From Chitinimonas sp036961565 (GTDB lineage: Bacteria > Pseudomonadota > Gammaproteobacteria > Burkholderiales > Chitinimonadaceae), in the NCBI RefSeq assembly GCF_036961565.1, contig NZ_JBAMDD010000020.1, forward strand, positions 3,281 through 67,280: a DNA stretch of 64,000 bases. The letters are read 5' to 3'. The first letter of the stretch is position 1. Each line of letters starts with the position of its first letter. The notes beneath the pieces are model-generated. The model did no database searches, had not been told where the DNA came from, and saw only the letters and a program-made list of their open reading frames with translations. Position numbers and translations under genes: made by a program. This document shows, in pieces, positions 26,665-34,204 of this stretch.

Positions 26665-28014
26665 TCAGACCAGATTGCCCAAGTAGCGACGCTCCCACGG
26701 CGTGACCTCGTGCCAGAAGCTGGCCATCTCGGTCTCCTTGACTGCAATATAGCTGTCGACAAACTCGGCGCCCAGCCACTCGCGCGCCAGCTTGCTCTGG
26801 CCCATGCGCTCCAGCGCACTGTCCAGCGTGCGGGGCAGGCTGGGGCCGGTCTCGCCTTCCTGGTTGAATACCGTGCCTTCGGCTTCGGCGGTGGGCTTGA
26901 GCTGCTGCTCTATGCCATGCAGGCCGCAGGCCAGGCTGGCGGCCAGTGCCAGATAGGGGTTGGCGTCGCAGCCGGGAATGCGGTTTTCCACCCGGCGGGC
27001 GGCGGCACCGGAGCGGGGAATGCGTATACCCACGGTACGGTTGTCGTAGCCCCAGCTCAGGTTCACCGGTGCAGCCATGTGCTTGGCAAAGCGGCGGTAG
27101 CTGTTGACATGCGGGCAGAACAGCGGCATCAGCTCGGGTATGCCTTGCTGCTGGCCGGCGATGAACTGGTAGAACAGCTCGGTGGGCTGGCCATCGGCCG
27201 CGCTGAAGATATTGTTGCCATGGGCATCCACCACGCTTTGATGGATATGCATGGAGCTGCCGGGCTCGCCCGCCAGCGGCTTGGCCATGAATACCACCTG
27301 CAGGCCGTGCTTGAAGCCGATCTCGCGCAGCGCGTATTTGAACAGCAGGGTCTGGTCGGCCAGCTGCAGGGCATTGCCGTGCAACAGGTTGATTTCGTAC
27401 TGGGCCGGGCCTAGCTCATGCACAAAGGTGTCGGCAGGAACATCCAGCGTCTCCAGGGCGGCGTAGACCTCATCCCAGAATGCGGCCAGATCATTCAGGC
27501 CGCCCAGGGTAAAGCCCTGGTTGCCGATCTCGGCCCGGCCACGCGGGCCGGAAAATGGCTGGAATGGCGCCTCCGGGGTGTTGCCGGCGGCCAGCAGGTA
27601 AAACTCCAACTCGGGCGCCACCACGGGCGACCAGCCGTGCTGCTGGTAGCGTGCCAGCACGTTCTTCAATACCGTGCGGGGGGCGATGGGGGTAGGGGTG
27701 CCATCGAGGTCGACGCAATCGTGTATGCATAGCGCACGGGGGCGGCTGGCCCAGGGCACAGGCTTGAGGGTGTCCAGCACCGGCTCCAGCTTCATGTCCG
27801 GGTCGCCTTCGCCAGAGTACTGGTAGTCCGCCCACTCGCCCGTCACTGTATGTATGGCCACGGCACGACACAGTCGCAGCTCGGCACCGCTGGCAAATGC
27901 CTTGGCCGGCAGTCCCTTGCCACGCGGTACGCCGTTGATGTCGGGCACCAGGCACTCCACCTCGCGTATGCCATGCTGGTCGAGAAATTCACTGATCTTG
28001 TCGTTTGTGCTCAT
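26665..28014 (-). CDS. Glutamine synthetase family protein (PuuA/gamma-glutamylamide synthetase-like)
   Basis: A 449-residue ATP-dependent gamma-glutamyl ligase of the GlnA fold. It has the N-terminal VECLVPDINGVPRGK, catalytic-domain VAPELEFYLL, the glutamate-binding HIHQSVVD (GSSMHIHQS) and NLSWGYDNRTVGIRIP, and RRVENRIPGCDANPYLALAASLACGL. The length and divergence from GlnA suggest glutamylation of an amine such as putrescine rather than ammonia. ATG 28014 has AAGGAA upstream; an in-frame start at 28068 would overlap the CoA-transferase stop. It is the last gene of a run with a CoA transferase and glutaryl-CoA dehydrogenase, which hints at polyamine/lysine-derived C5 catabolism. Confidence 0.85.
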   Translation of the reverse strand: MSTNDKISEFLDQHGIREVECLVPDINGVPRGKGLPAKAFASGAELRLCRAVAIHTVTGEWADYQYSGEGDPDMKLEPVLDTLKPVPWASRPRALCIHDCVDLDGTPTPIAPRTVLKNVLARYQQHGWSPVVAPELEFYLLAAGNTPEAPFQPFSGPRGRAEIGNQGFTLGGLNDLAAFWDEVYAALETLDVPADTFVHELGPAQYEINLLHGNALQLADQTLLFKYALREIGFKHGLQVVFMAKPLAGEPGSSMHIHQSVVDAHGNNIFSAADGQPTELFYQFIAGQQQGIPELMPLFCPHVNSYRRFAKHMAAPVNLSWGYDNRTVGIRIPRSGAAARRVENRIPGCDANPYLALAASLACGLHGIEQQLKPTAEAEGTVFNQEGETGPSLPRTLDSALERMGQSKLAREWLGAEFVDSYIAVKETEMASFWHEVTPWERRYLGNLV

Positions 28015-28064
28015 GGGTATTCCTTGTTTTCTTGCTGGCCGGCCGGTGTGGCCCCGGCCCAGTC

Positions 28065-29207
28065 TCAATATGCCGCCGTGTGCTCGCCCAGGGTGGGCGG
28101 CGGGGTGTCATAGCAGATCGGTGTCTTGGAAAATTTGATGGGATTGGCCACCATCTTGACGCTGCCTGCAGGATGGGGAATCTCCACCACGGCGCCACGG
28201 GCCAGCGCCTGTGGCTCGGCCAGTGCCTCGGGTATGGTGTTGATGGGGCCGCCGGGTATGCCCAGGCTTTCCATCCCGCTGATCCAGTGGCTGCGTGGCT
28301 GGGTGGCCAGGGCGTCACTGATCATCGGTACCAGTATCTGGCGGTTTTCCACCCGTGCCTTGTTGGTGGCAAAACGGGCGTCTTGCGCCCACTCGGCATG
28401 GCCGCACAGCTCGGCAAAGCGGCCGAACTGGCCATCGTTGCCCACGGCGACGATAACGTGGCCGTCACTGGCGGCGAACGCCTGGTAAGGCACGATATTG
28501 GCGTGAGCATTGCCGTAGCGGGGGGGCTGTACATTGCCGACCAGATAGTTGCTGGCCACATTGGCCAGCATGGCCAACTGGCAGTCGAACAGCGCCAGGT
28601 CGATATGCTGGCCGATGCCAGTGCGGTCACGGTGGGCCAGGGCCGCCAGTATGGCGACGGTGGCATACATGCCGGTGAACAGGTCGGTGACGGCCACGCC
28701 CACTTTCTGCGGCTCGCCCTGCGGGTCGCCGGTGATGCTCATCAGCCCGCCCAGGCCCTGGATCATGAAATCGTAGCCAGCCTGGTCTGCGCGCGGCCCC
28801 TGCTGGCCGAAGCCAGTGATGGAGCAATACACCAGGTCGGGCTTGATGGCAGCCAGGCTGTCGTAGTCCAGGCCATATTTCTTCAGACCGCCGACCTTGA
28901 AGTTCTCCACCACCACATCGCAGTCTTTCACTAGTTCGCGCAGTCGGGCCTGGCCCTCTGGGCTGGCCATGTCGATGGCGACCGATTTTTTGCCCCGGTT
29001 GGCGCACAGGTAATAGGCCGACTCGCGGGTAGGCTGGCCTTCGCTGTCCTTGAGGAAAGGTGGCCCCCAGCCGCGGGTGTCGTCGCCGCCGTCGGGCTTT
29101 TCTATCTTGATGACCTCGGCGCCCATATCGGCCAGTTGCTGAGTGGCCCAGGGACCAGCCAGGACGCGGGAGAGGTCGAGGATGCGGAGATGCTGTAGTG
29201 CAGACAT
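28065..29207 (-). CDS. CaiB/BaiF family CoA transferase, probably glutarate-specific
   Basis: A 380-residue class III CoA transferase. Features: ILDLSRVLAGPWATQQLADMGAEVIKIEKP at the N-terminus (first part of the CoA site), the catalytic Asp in DQAGYDFMIQG, and ADLFTG-like TDLFTGMYA. It exchanges CoA between acyl-CoA and free acids by way of an aspartyl-CoA thioester. Next to a glutaryl-CoA dehydrogenase gene it most likely activates glutarate, as in the Pseudomonas gcdG-gcdH arrangement. That specificity is inferred from context. Confidence 0.87.
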   Translation of the reverse strand: MSALQHLRILDLSRVLAGPWATQQLADMGAEVIKIEKPDGGDDTRGWGPPFLKDSEGQPTRESAYYLCANRGKKSVAIDMASPEGQARLRELVKDCDVVVENFKVGGLKKYGLDYDSLAAIKPDLVYCSITGFGQQGPRADQAGYDFMIQGLGGLMSITGDPQGEPQKVGVAVTDLFTGMYATVAILAALAHRDRTGIGQHIDLALFDCQLAMLANVASNYLVGNVQPPRYGNAHANIVPYQAFAASDGHVIVAVGNDGQFGRFAELCGHAEWAQDARFATNKARVENRQILVPMISDALATQPRSHWISGMESLGIPGGPINTIPEALAEPQALARGAVVEIPHPAGSVKMVANPIKFSKTPICYDTPPPTLGEHTAAY

Positions 29208-29339
29208 GGCTGCCCTTTATATAACGAGGGCAGGCCGGGCCTATCGTATAAACAGGCCCGCCTGCCCGGCGTCGCACCGGGTAGATGCGATTGCAAACTG
29301 ATCCCCGGCGCGCTTGCGCAGGCCGGGGAAGGAGGGGAC

Positions 29340-30518
29340 TTAGCTGCCGAAGGCGGCGATGCCGGTCTGGGCACGGCCCAGGATCAGGGCGTGCACATCA
29401 TGGGTGCCTTCGTAGGTGTTGACGGCCTCCAGGTTCATCACATGGCGGATGACATGGAACTCGTCGCTGATGCCGTTGCCGCCGTGCATGTCACGGCTGA
29501 TGCGGGCGATTTCCAGCGCCTTGCCGCAGTTGTTGCGCTTGATCAGCGAGATCATCTCGGGTGCTGCGCGGCCTTCGTCCATCAGGCGGCCCACACGCAG
29601 GGCGGCTTGCAGGCCCAGGGTGATCTCGGTCTGGAAGTTGGCCAGCTTCAGCTGCATCAGCTGGGTGGCTGCCAGGGGGCGGCCAAACTGCTTGCGATCC
29701 AGGGTGTACTGGCGGGAAGCGTGCCAGCAGAACTCGGCGGCACCCATGGCGCCCCAGGCGATGCCGTAACGGGCCTTGTTGAGGCAGCCGAACGGACCCT
29801 TGAGGCCACGCACATTGGGCAGCAGGTTGGCTTCCGGCACGAAAACCTCATCCATCACGATTTCGCCGGTGATGGAGGCGCGCAGCGAGAACTTGCCTTC
29901 TATCTTGGGGGCGGACAGGCCCTTCATGCCCTTGTCCAGCACAAAGCCACGAATCTCGCCGTCGTCGGTCTTGGCCCACACCACGAACACATCGGCAATG
30001 GGCGAGTTGGTGATCCACATCTTGGCGCCAGACAGCGAGTAGCCGCCATCAACCGAGCGGGCGCGGGTAATCATGCTGCCGGGGTCGGAGCCATGGTTGG
30101 GTTCGGTCAGGCCAAAGCAGCCCACCCATTCGCCGGTTGCCAGCTTGGGCAGGTACTTCTGCTTCTGTTCTTCGGTGCCGTAGGCATAGATGGGGTACAT
30201 CACCAGCGAGCTTTGCACGCTCATGGCCGAGCGGTACCCGCTATCGACACGCTCGACTTCACGCGCAACCAGGCCATAGGCCACATGGCTGACGCCGGCG
30301 CAGCCGTAACCCTCAATGGTGGAACCCAGGAAACCCAGTTCGCCCAGCTCAGTCATGATCTCGCGGTCGAAACGCTCGTGCCGGTTGGCTTCCAAAACGC
30401 GGGGCTGCAAGCGGCCCTGGCAGTAATCGCGTGCTGCGTCGCGAATCATGCGCTCGTCGTCGGTCAGCTGTTCATCCAGCAAGAGTGCGTCGTCCCATTG
30501 AAAGTGCGGCTTGGCCAT
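29340..30518 (-). CDS. gcdH: Glutaryl-CoA dehydrogenase
   Basis: Oxidises and decarboxylates glutaryl-CoA to crotonyl-CoA with FAD, feeding lysine/tryptophan/glutarate carbon to acetyl-CoA. The 392-residue acyl-CoA dehydrogenase has GCFGLTEPNHGSDPGSM and KMWITNSPIADVFVVWAK for FAD and substrate, RKQFGRPLAATQL, and the catalytic Glu in NTYEGTHDVHALILGRA. The start at 30518 has GGAG six bases upstream, and ATG 30530 is possible. It is divergent from the DMT transporter-IclR pair, with an operator-like palindrome between them. Confidence 0.95.
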   Translation of the reverse strand: MAKPHFQWDDALLLDEQLTDDERMIRDAARDYCQGRLQPRVLEANRHERFDREIMTELGELGFLGSTIEGYGCAGVSHVAYGLVAREVERVDSGYRSAMSVQSSLVMYPIYAYGTEEQKQKYLPKLATGEWVGCFGLTEPNHGSDPGSMITRARSVDGGYSLSGAKMWITNSPIADVFVVWAKTDDGEIRGFVLDKGMKGLSAPKIEGKFSLRASITGEIVMDEVFVPEANLLPNVRGLKGPFGCLNKARYGIAWGAMGAAEFCWHASRQYTLDRKQFGRPLAATQLMQLKLANFQTEITLGLQAALRVGRLMDEGRAAPEMISLIKRNNCGKALEIARISRDMHGGNGISDEFHVIRHVMNLEAVNTYEGTHDVHALILGRAQTGIAAFGS

Positions 30519-30641
30519 GTCTGTCTCCATCTACTGCGTTGCTGGGTTTGCCCGATACGGTGAGGCGGTCCTGGCAGGCCTGCTGCACCTGAATGCCACC
30601 GGCCAGGACGACACCTTGGCCGTATCACGCAAAACTTGAGT

Positions 30642-30660
30642 TGTTCCGCATTGCGGAACA
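30642..30660. promoter_or_regulatory. Perfect 19-bp palindrome, probable IclR-type operator
   Basis: TGTTCCGCATTGCGGAACA reads as 9+1+9 with perfect symmetry. TTCCGCA-N-TGCGGAA resembles known operators of IclR-family regulators. It lies in the 222-bp divergent region between gcdH and the transporter-iclR pair, 81 bp from the transporter start. Confidence 0.68.
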
Positions 30661-30663
30661 TAA

Positions 30664-30678
30664 TTTCACCATGCGAAA
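30664..30678. promoter_or_regulatory. Imperfect second operator half-sites
   Basis: TTTCACCATGCGAAA, immediately beside the perfect palindrome, keeps TTTC and GAAA arms at similar spacing. It could be a weaker second binding site for the same regulator. Confidence 0.35.
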
Positions 30679-30740
30679 CAGAATACCGTTTGCCGGACGG
30701 GGTGTAAAGTCGGGCGGCGAGCCGAAATCAGAAAGCACGG

Positions 30741-31631
30741 ATGCAGAAAAGCCTTAAGAATCGCTGGGATGCGCTCAGTGGCAATACCCGTGGGGTGCTG
30801 CTGGTGATACTGGGCATGCTGTGCTGGGCCGTACTCGATAGCTGCAACAAGCAGTTGATGAGCCGGGGGCTGGCACCCAAGCAGGTGTTGTTTCTGCAAG
30901 CCACCCTGGTGCTGCTGCTATTGCTGCCCTTGGCCATCCTGACGCGTGGGCGCGCCATGGCCACCCGCAATCCACGGCTGCATCTGATACGCGCGCTGTT
31001 TATCGTCACCTCGGCCTGGTGTGCTGCCTGGGCGGTCGCGCATCTGCCACTGGCCGAGGCGAGCGCTTATCTGATGACCGGCTCGCTGTTCATGCTGCCG
31101 CTGGGTGTGATGCTGCTGGGGGAGAAGCCCCATGGGCTGCGCTGGCTGGGTGTCGGGGTCGGCTTCTGTGGTGTGCTGGTGATACTGCAGCCAGGGGTTG
31201 ATGCTTTCCGGCTGGCGGCCCTGGTGGCACTGCTGGGGGCATTCATGGAATCCATGCTGGGGGTGGTGCTGAAAAAATACTCGGCCGACGAAAAGGCCAT
31301 CGCGGTGCTGACCTGGAGCCAGGTGGCCTGCTGGCTGACTTTTGGCCTGTTCACCGGCTTCAGCCTGCCCACGGTGCCGTGGGATCTGTGGTGGTTGCTG
31401 CCGCTGGTTGCCCTGTCTGCCTCGGGCATCTATCTGGCGTACTTCCATGCCTACCGCGCGGGCGATGCCTCGGCCGTGGAGGCGGGTAGCTTCTCACTGC
31501 TGCTGTTCAGCCCGGCATTGGGCTATGTGTTTTTCAATGAGGTGCCCGCGCTGGTGTTCTGGCTGGGTGCAGGCCTGCTGGTTGCCGGTATTGCGCTGGT
31601 GATCATCGAACCCAAGGGTAGAGCGACGTGA
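30741..31631 (+). CDS. EamA/DMT-family transporter
   Basis: A 296-residue protein with about ten hydrophobic helices in two repeated EamA units: 18-145 with ILGMLCWAVLDSCNK, and 160-290 with ESMLGVVLKKYSADEKA. Such carriers export or import amino acids and other small metabolites; the substrate is unknown. The stop overlaps the GTG start of the iclR gene by 4 bp, so the two are co-translated. Context with glutarate genes suggests a related substrate, as an inference only. Confidence 0.83.
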   Translation: MQKSLKNRWDALSGNTRGVLLVILGMLCWAVLDSCNKQLMSRGLAPKQVLFLQATLVLLLLLPLAILTRGRAMATRNPRLHLIRALFIVTSAWCAAWAVAHLPLAEASAYLMTGSLFMLPLGVMLLGEKPHGLRWLGVGVGFCGVLVILQPGVDAFRLAALVALLGAFMESMLGVVLKKYSADEKAIAVLTWSQVACWLTFGLFTGFSLPTVPWDLWWLLPLVALSASGIYLAYFHAYRAGDASAVEAGSFSLLLFSPALGYVFFNEVPALVFWLGAGLLVAGIALVIIEPKGRAT

Positions 31632-32377
31632 ACGAGGATCAGGACCGATTGTTTGTCACCGCGCTGGCGCGCGGCCTGGATGTACTGGCGGCCTACCAGG
31701 CCGGCGACCGTGCGCTGGGTAATACCGAGCTGGCGCAACGCTGTGGCTTGCCGAAATCGACGGTTTCGCGGCTGACCTACACCCTGTGCAAGCTCGGTTA
31801 CCTGAGCCAGGACGAATCAGGCAAGTATCGCCCGGCACCCGCCGTGCTGACCCTGGGTTTTGCGGCCTTATCGGGGTTGGACCTGCGAGAACGCGCGCGC
31901 GAGCCCATGCGGCGCCTGTCGGAAGAGACCGGCTTGTCCGTCACGCTGGGCGTGCGGCAGGGAACCCGGGTGGTCTATGTCGAAACCTGCCGGGCACTGA
32001 CCAGGGTGGGGATCAGGCTGGAGGTGGGTTCTACCGTGCCACTGGCGACCACCGCCATAGGCAGGGCGCTATACATGGCGCTGGCGCCGGCGGAGCGGCA
32101 GGAAGTGACTTGCCTGCTGGCCGACGAGTACGGTGGTCGCTGGCCTGAGGTGGCGGCGCGGCTGCACGCTGCGCAAACTACTTACGGCGAGACTGGCTTC
32201 TGCGCCTCTTACGGTGAGTTTGAGCCCGACATCCATGCCGTGGCCGTGCCCATCGCCGGTAGCGCGCCGGCCATGGCCATCAATTGCAGCGGCCCGGCCT
32301 ACCGGCTGACGCCGGCACGCTGGGCCGAGGAGATTGCGCCCCAGGTAGTCAGGCTGGCAGCACAGCTTTCTGTCTAG
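31628..32377 (+). CDS. IclR-family transcriptional regulator
   Basis: A 249-residue regulator with an N-terminal winged helix (about 10-72; NTELAQRCGLPKSTVSRLTYTL is the recognition helix) and a C-terminal IclR effector domain (ARRLSEETGL-like EPMRRLSEETGLSVTLGVRQG; GFCASYGEFEPDIHAVAVPI). It starts at GTG 31628, overlapping the transporter stop. It is the likely binder of the TTCCGCA palindrome at 30642 and so a candidate controller of its own pair and the divergent gcdH run. Confidence 0.88.
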   Translation: MNEDQDRLFVTALARGLDVLAAYQAGDRALGNTELAQRCGLPKSTVSRLTYTLCKLGYLSQDESGKYRPAPAVLTLGFAALSGLDLRERAREPMRRLSEETGLSVTLGVRQGTRVVYVETCRALTRVGIRLEVGSTVPLATTAIGRALYMALAPAERQEVTCLLADEYGGRWPEVAARLHAAQTTYGETGFCASYGEFEPDIHAVAVPIAGSAPAMAINCSGPAYRLTPARWAEEIAPQVVRLAAQLSV

Positions 32378-32466
32378 CCTGGACGCCATATGGGCAAAAC
32401 ACCTTGATTGACCTTGGCTGGTGGCGGGGATATGGTCACGCCACTGTTCACTGTGGAGGCCGTACC

Positions 32467-33000
32467 ATGCTGCGTAGACTCACCGCACTCATTGCCCTGC
32501 TGGCAGCACCTGCCCTGTATGCAGCCGACTGCCCGGCTTTGCTCAAGCACGAATTCAAGACCCTGCAGGGCAAGCCGCTCGATCTGTGCAGCCTGGCGGG
32601 CAAGCCCATCCTGGTGGTGAATACCGCCAGCAAGTGCGGCTACACGCCCCAGTTCGAGAAGCTCGAGGCCATGTATAAGCAGTACAAGGCGCAGGGTTTG
32701 ACGGTGGTGGGCTTTCCCTCCAACGACTTCAAGCAGGAGCTGGCGGACAACAAGCAGATCGCCGATTTCTGCAAGCTCACCTATTTCATCGAGTTTCCCA
32801 TGGCGGAGGCCAGCAGCGTGACGGGTGAGACGGCCAACCCTTTCTTCAAGGCATTGGCACAAGCCAGCGGGCAGGCGCCCAAGTGGAACTTCCAGAAATA
32901 CCTGATTGCGCCGGATGGCAAGACGGTCTACCCCTTCTCCACCCGTACCGAGCCTGATGCCGCTGAGGTGATGGCCAAGCTCAAACCCATGTTGCAGTAG
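32467..33000 (+). CDS. Exported glutathione peroxidase family protein
   Basis: A 177-residue thioredoxin-fold peroxidase. The signal peptide (MLRRLTALIALLAAPALYA-A) suggests a periplasmic location, unusual for a family normally found in the cytoplasm. Active-site features: catalytic Cys in NTASKCGYTPQ, the GFPSNDFKQE segment, and WNFQKYLIAPDG with the Trp and Asn of the tetrad. It reduces hydroperoxides, probably with thioredoxin-like donors. GGAGG sits seven bases before ATG 32467. Confidence 0.88.
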   Translation: MLRRLTALIALLAAPALYAADCPALLKHEFKTLQGKPLDLCSLAGKPILVVNTASKCGYTPQFEKLEAMYKQYKAQGLTVVGFPSNDFKQELADNKQIADFCKLTYFIEFPMAEASSVTGETANPFFKALAQASGQAPKWNFQKYLIAPDGKTVYPFSTRTEPDAAEVMAKLKPMLQ

Positions 33001-33051
33001 CCAGGGGGCGGGCGCGGGTGGATTGGCGGACCGCAGGCCAAACTGTTTACC

Positions 33052-33783
33052 ATGGCGGCCCTGCCATCCATGCCTGCCCACGCCATGCCCGACTTTATCG
33101 AGATATACGACGACGCCCTGAGCGCCGAGTTCTGCGCTGAGCTGATCGAGGCCTTCGAGGCCAGCCCCCATACGGTGGCTGGCCGCACCGGTGCCGGGGT
33201 GGATATCAGCAAGAAGCACAGTACTGATCTGCACCTCAACCAGCACCCGCAGTACCAGCGCTTCCTGCAGCAGGTCAGCCAGGTGACCAGCCACTATGCC
33301 GCCGAGTATTTCCGTAAATATCATTTTGCCCTGATCGCCCCGGTGGCCTTGACCCTGGCCGATCCGGTCACGGGGGCGCCGGTAGCGCTGACGCACGAGA
33401 ACTATGCCGAGCTGGCTGCCGGGCAGACCGACGCGTTGATGCGTAGCCTGTACCGCCTGGGGCCAATACAGGCGCAGAAGTACCGGGCTGGCGAGGGTAA
33501 CTACAACTACTGGCATTGCGAGGTCTATCCGCAACTACCGGCCAATGAGCCGCTACACCGCACCTTGCTGTTTATGTTCTATCTCAACGACGTGACCGAG
33601 GGCGGGCAGACCGAGTTCTACTATCAGGACAAGGCCATTGCACCGCGGCGCGGCCGCATGGTGATTGCACCGGCCTATTTCACCCACACCCACCGCGGCT
33701 GCACGCCGGTCTCTGGTGACAAATACATTCTGACCAGCTGGATATTGTTCAATCGGGCAGAACAACTATACGGCCAGGGTTGA
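33052..33783 (+). CDS. 2OG-Fe(II) oxygenase superfamily protein
   Basis: A 243-residue protein with a double-stranded beta-helix in its second half. The metal centre is suggested by NYWHCEVYP (His plus acidic residue as HxE instead of the common HxD) and by the distal His in AYFTHTHRG. The later KYILTSWILF Lys would bind 2-oxoglutarate. The family hydroxylates peptides or small molecules. No Shine-Dalgarno is obvious before ATG 33052, and ATG 33070 or 33085 are alternatives. It lies 51 bp after the peroxidase gene. Confidence 0.75.
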   Translation: MAALPSMPAHAMPDFIEIYDDALSAEFCAELIEAFEASPHTVAGRTGAGVDISKKHSTDLHLNQHPQYQRFLQQVSQVTSHYAAEYFRKYHFALIAPVALTLADPVTGAPVALTHENYAELAAGQTDALMRSLYRLGPIQAQKYRAGEGNYNYWHCEVYPQLPANEPLHRTLLFMFYLNDVTEGGQTEFYYQDKAIAPRRGRMVIAPAYFTHTHRGCTPVSGDKYILTSWILFNRAEQLYGQG

Positions 33784-34204
33784 TAGGCTTGCTTACCCGA
33801 TTTGGCTATATTCATCAAGGGTATGGCGTGCTTGCTTGCGGTGTTTGATCAATTTTTGTGACAAATACACAACGCATTTCGGGCGAAGGGAAATGCCCCG
33901 TATCAAGCTGGCGACAGCCTAAGGCCGACTGCTGCATAAGACCGGTATTGCTGGCTGATTGGGGTTATCCCTTATGTCAGAACTGGTAGGTATGACCCAT
34001 CTTTAAAGTTTTCCCTACACGAAAATCCAACCCCCTTTGCTTGCTTGTTGCGCTGCGCTTCGATCACCATGAACTCGCCGTCACTTGATGGCCAGCCAGT
34101 CAGGATCATTGCAGGCGCAGCGCCTTCGGTACCGTCTACCGAGCCCATGCGGATTGCCGTGCCGACCGGCTTCAATCCAAATCTCAATAGGGGAGATTCG
34201 CTGT
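33784..34204. other. 421-bp intergenic region, no gene supported
   Basis: This is AT-richer than its surroundings in the first 150 bp. It probably holds the promoter of the S8 protease gene, but I see no box pair good enough to call. The sequence 33849-33875 contains a TTTTTGTGACAAATACACAAC stretch that is only loosely CRP-like. A 71-codon minus-strand reading frame (33972-34187) has no supporting evidence. GGGGAG (34190-34195) is the protease ribosome binding site. Confidence 0.4.

Noticed and set aside
33849..33875. CRP-like site before the S8 protease
   Set aside because: TGTGA and ACACA are present but the spacing is 5 instead of 6 and the second half does not match TCACA.
33972..34187. 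71-codon minus-strand frame in the gap before the S8 protease
   Set aside because: No ribosome binding site, no neighbour support and no recognised family; treated as non-coding.
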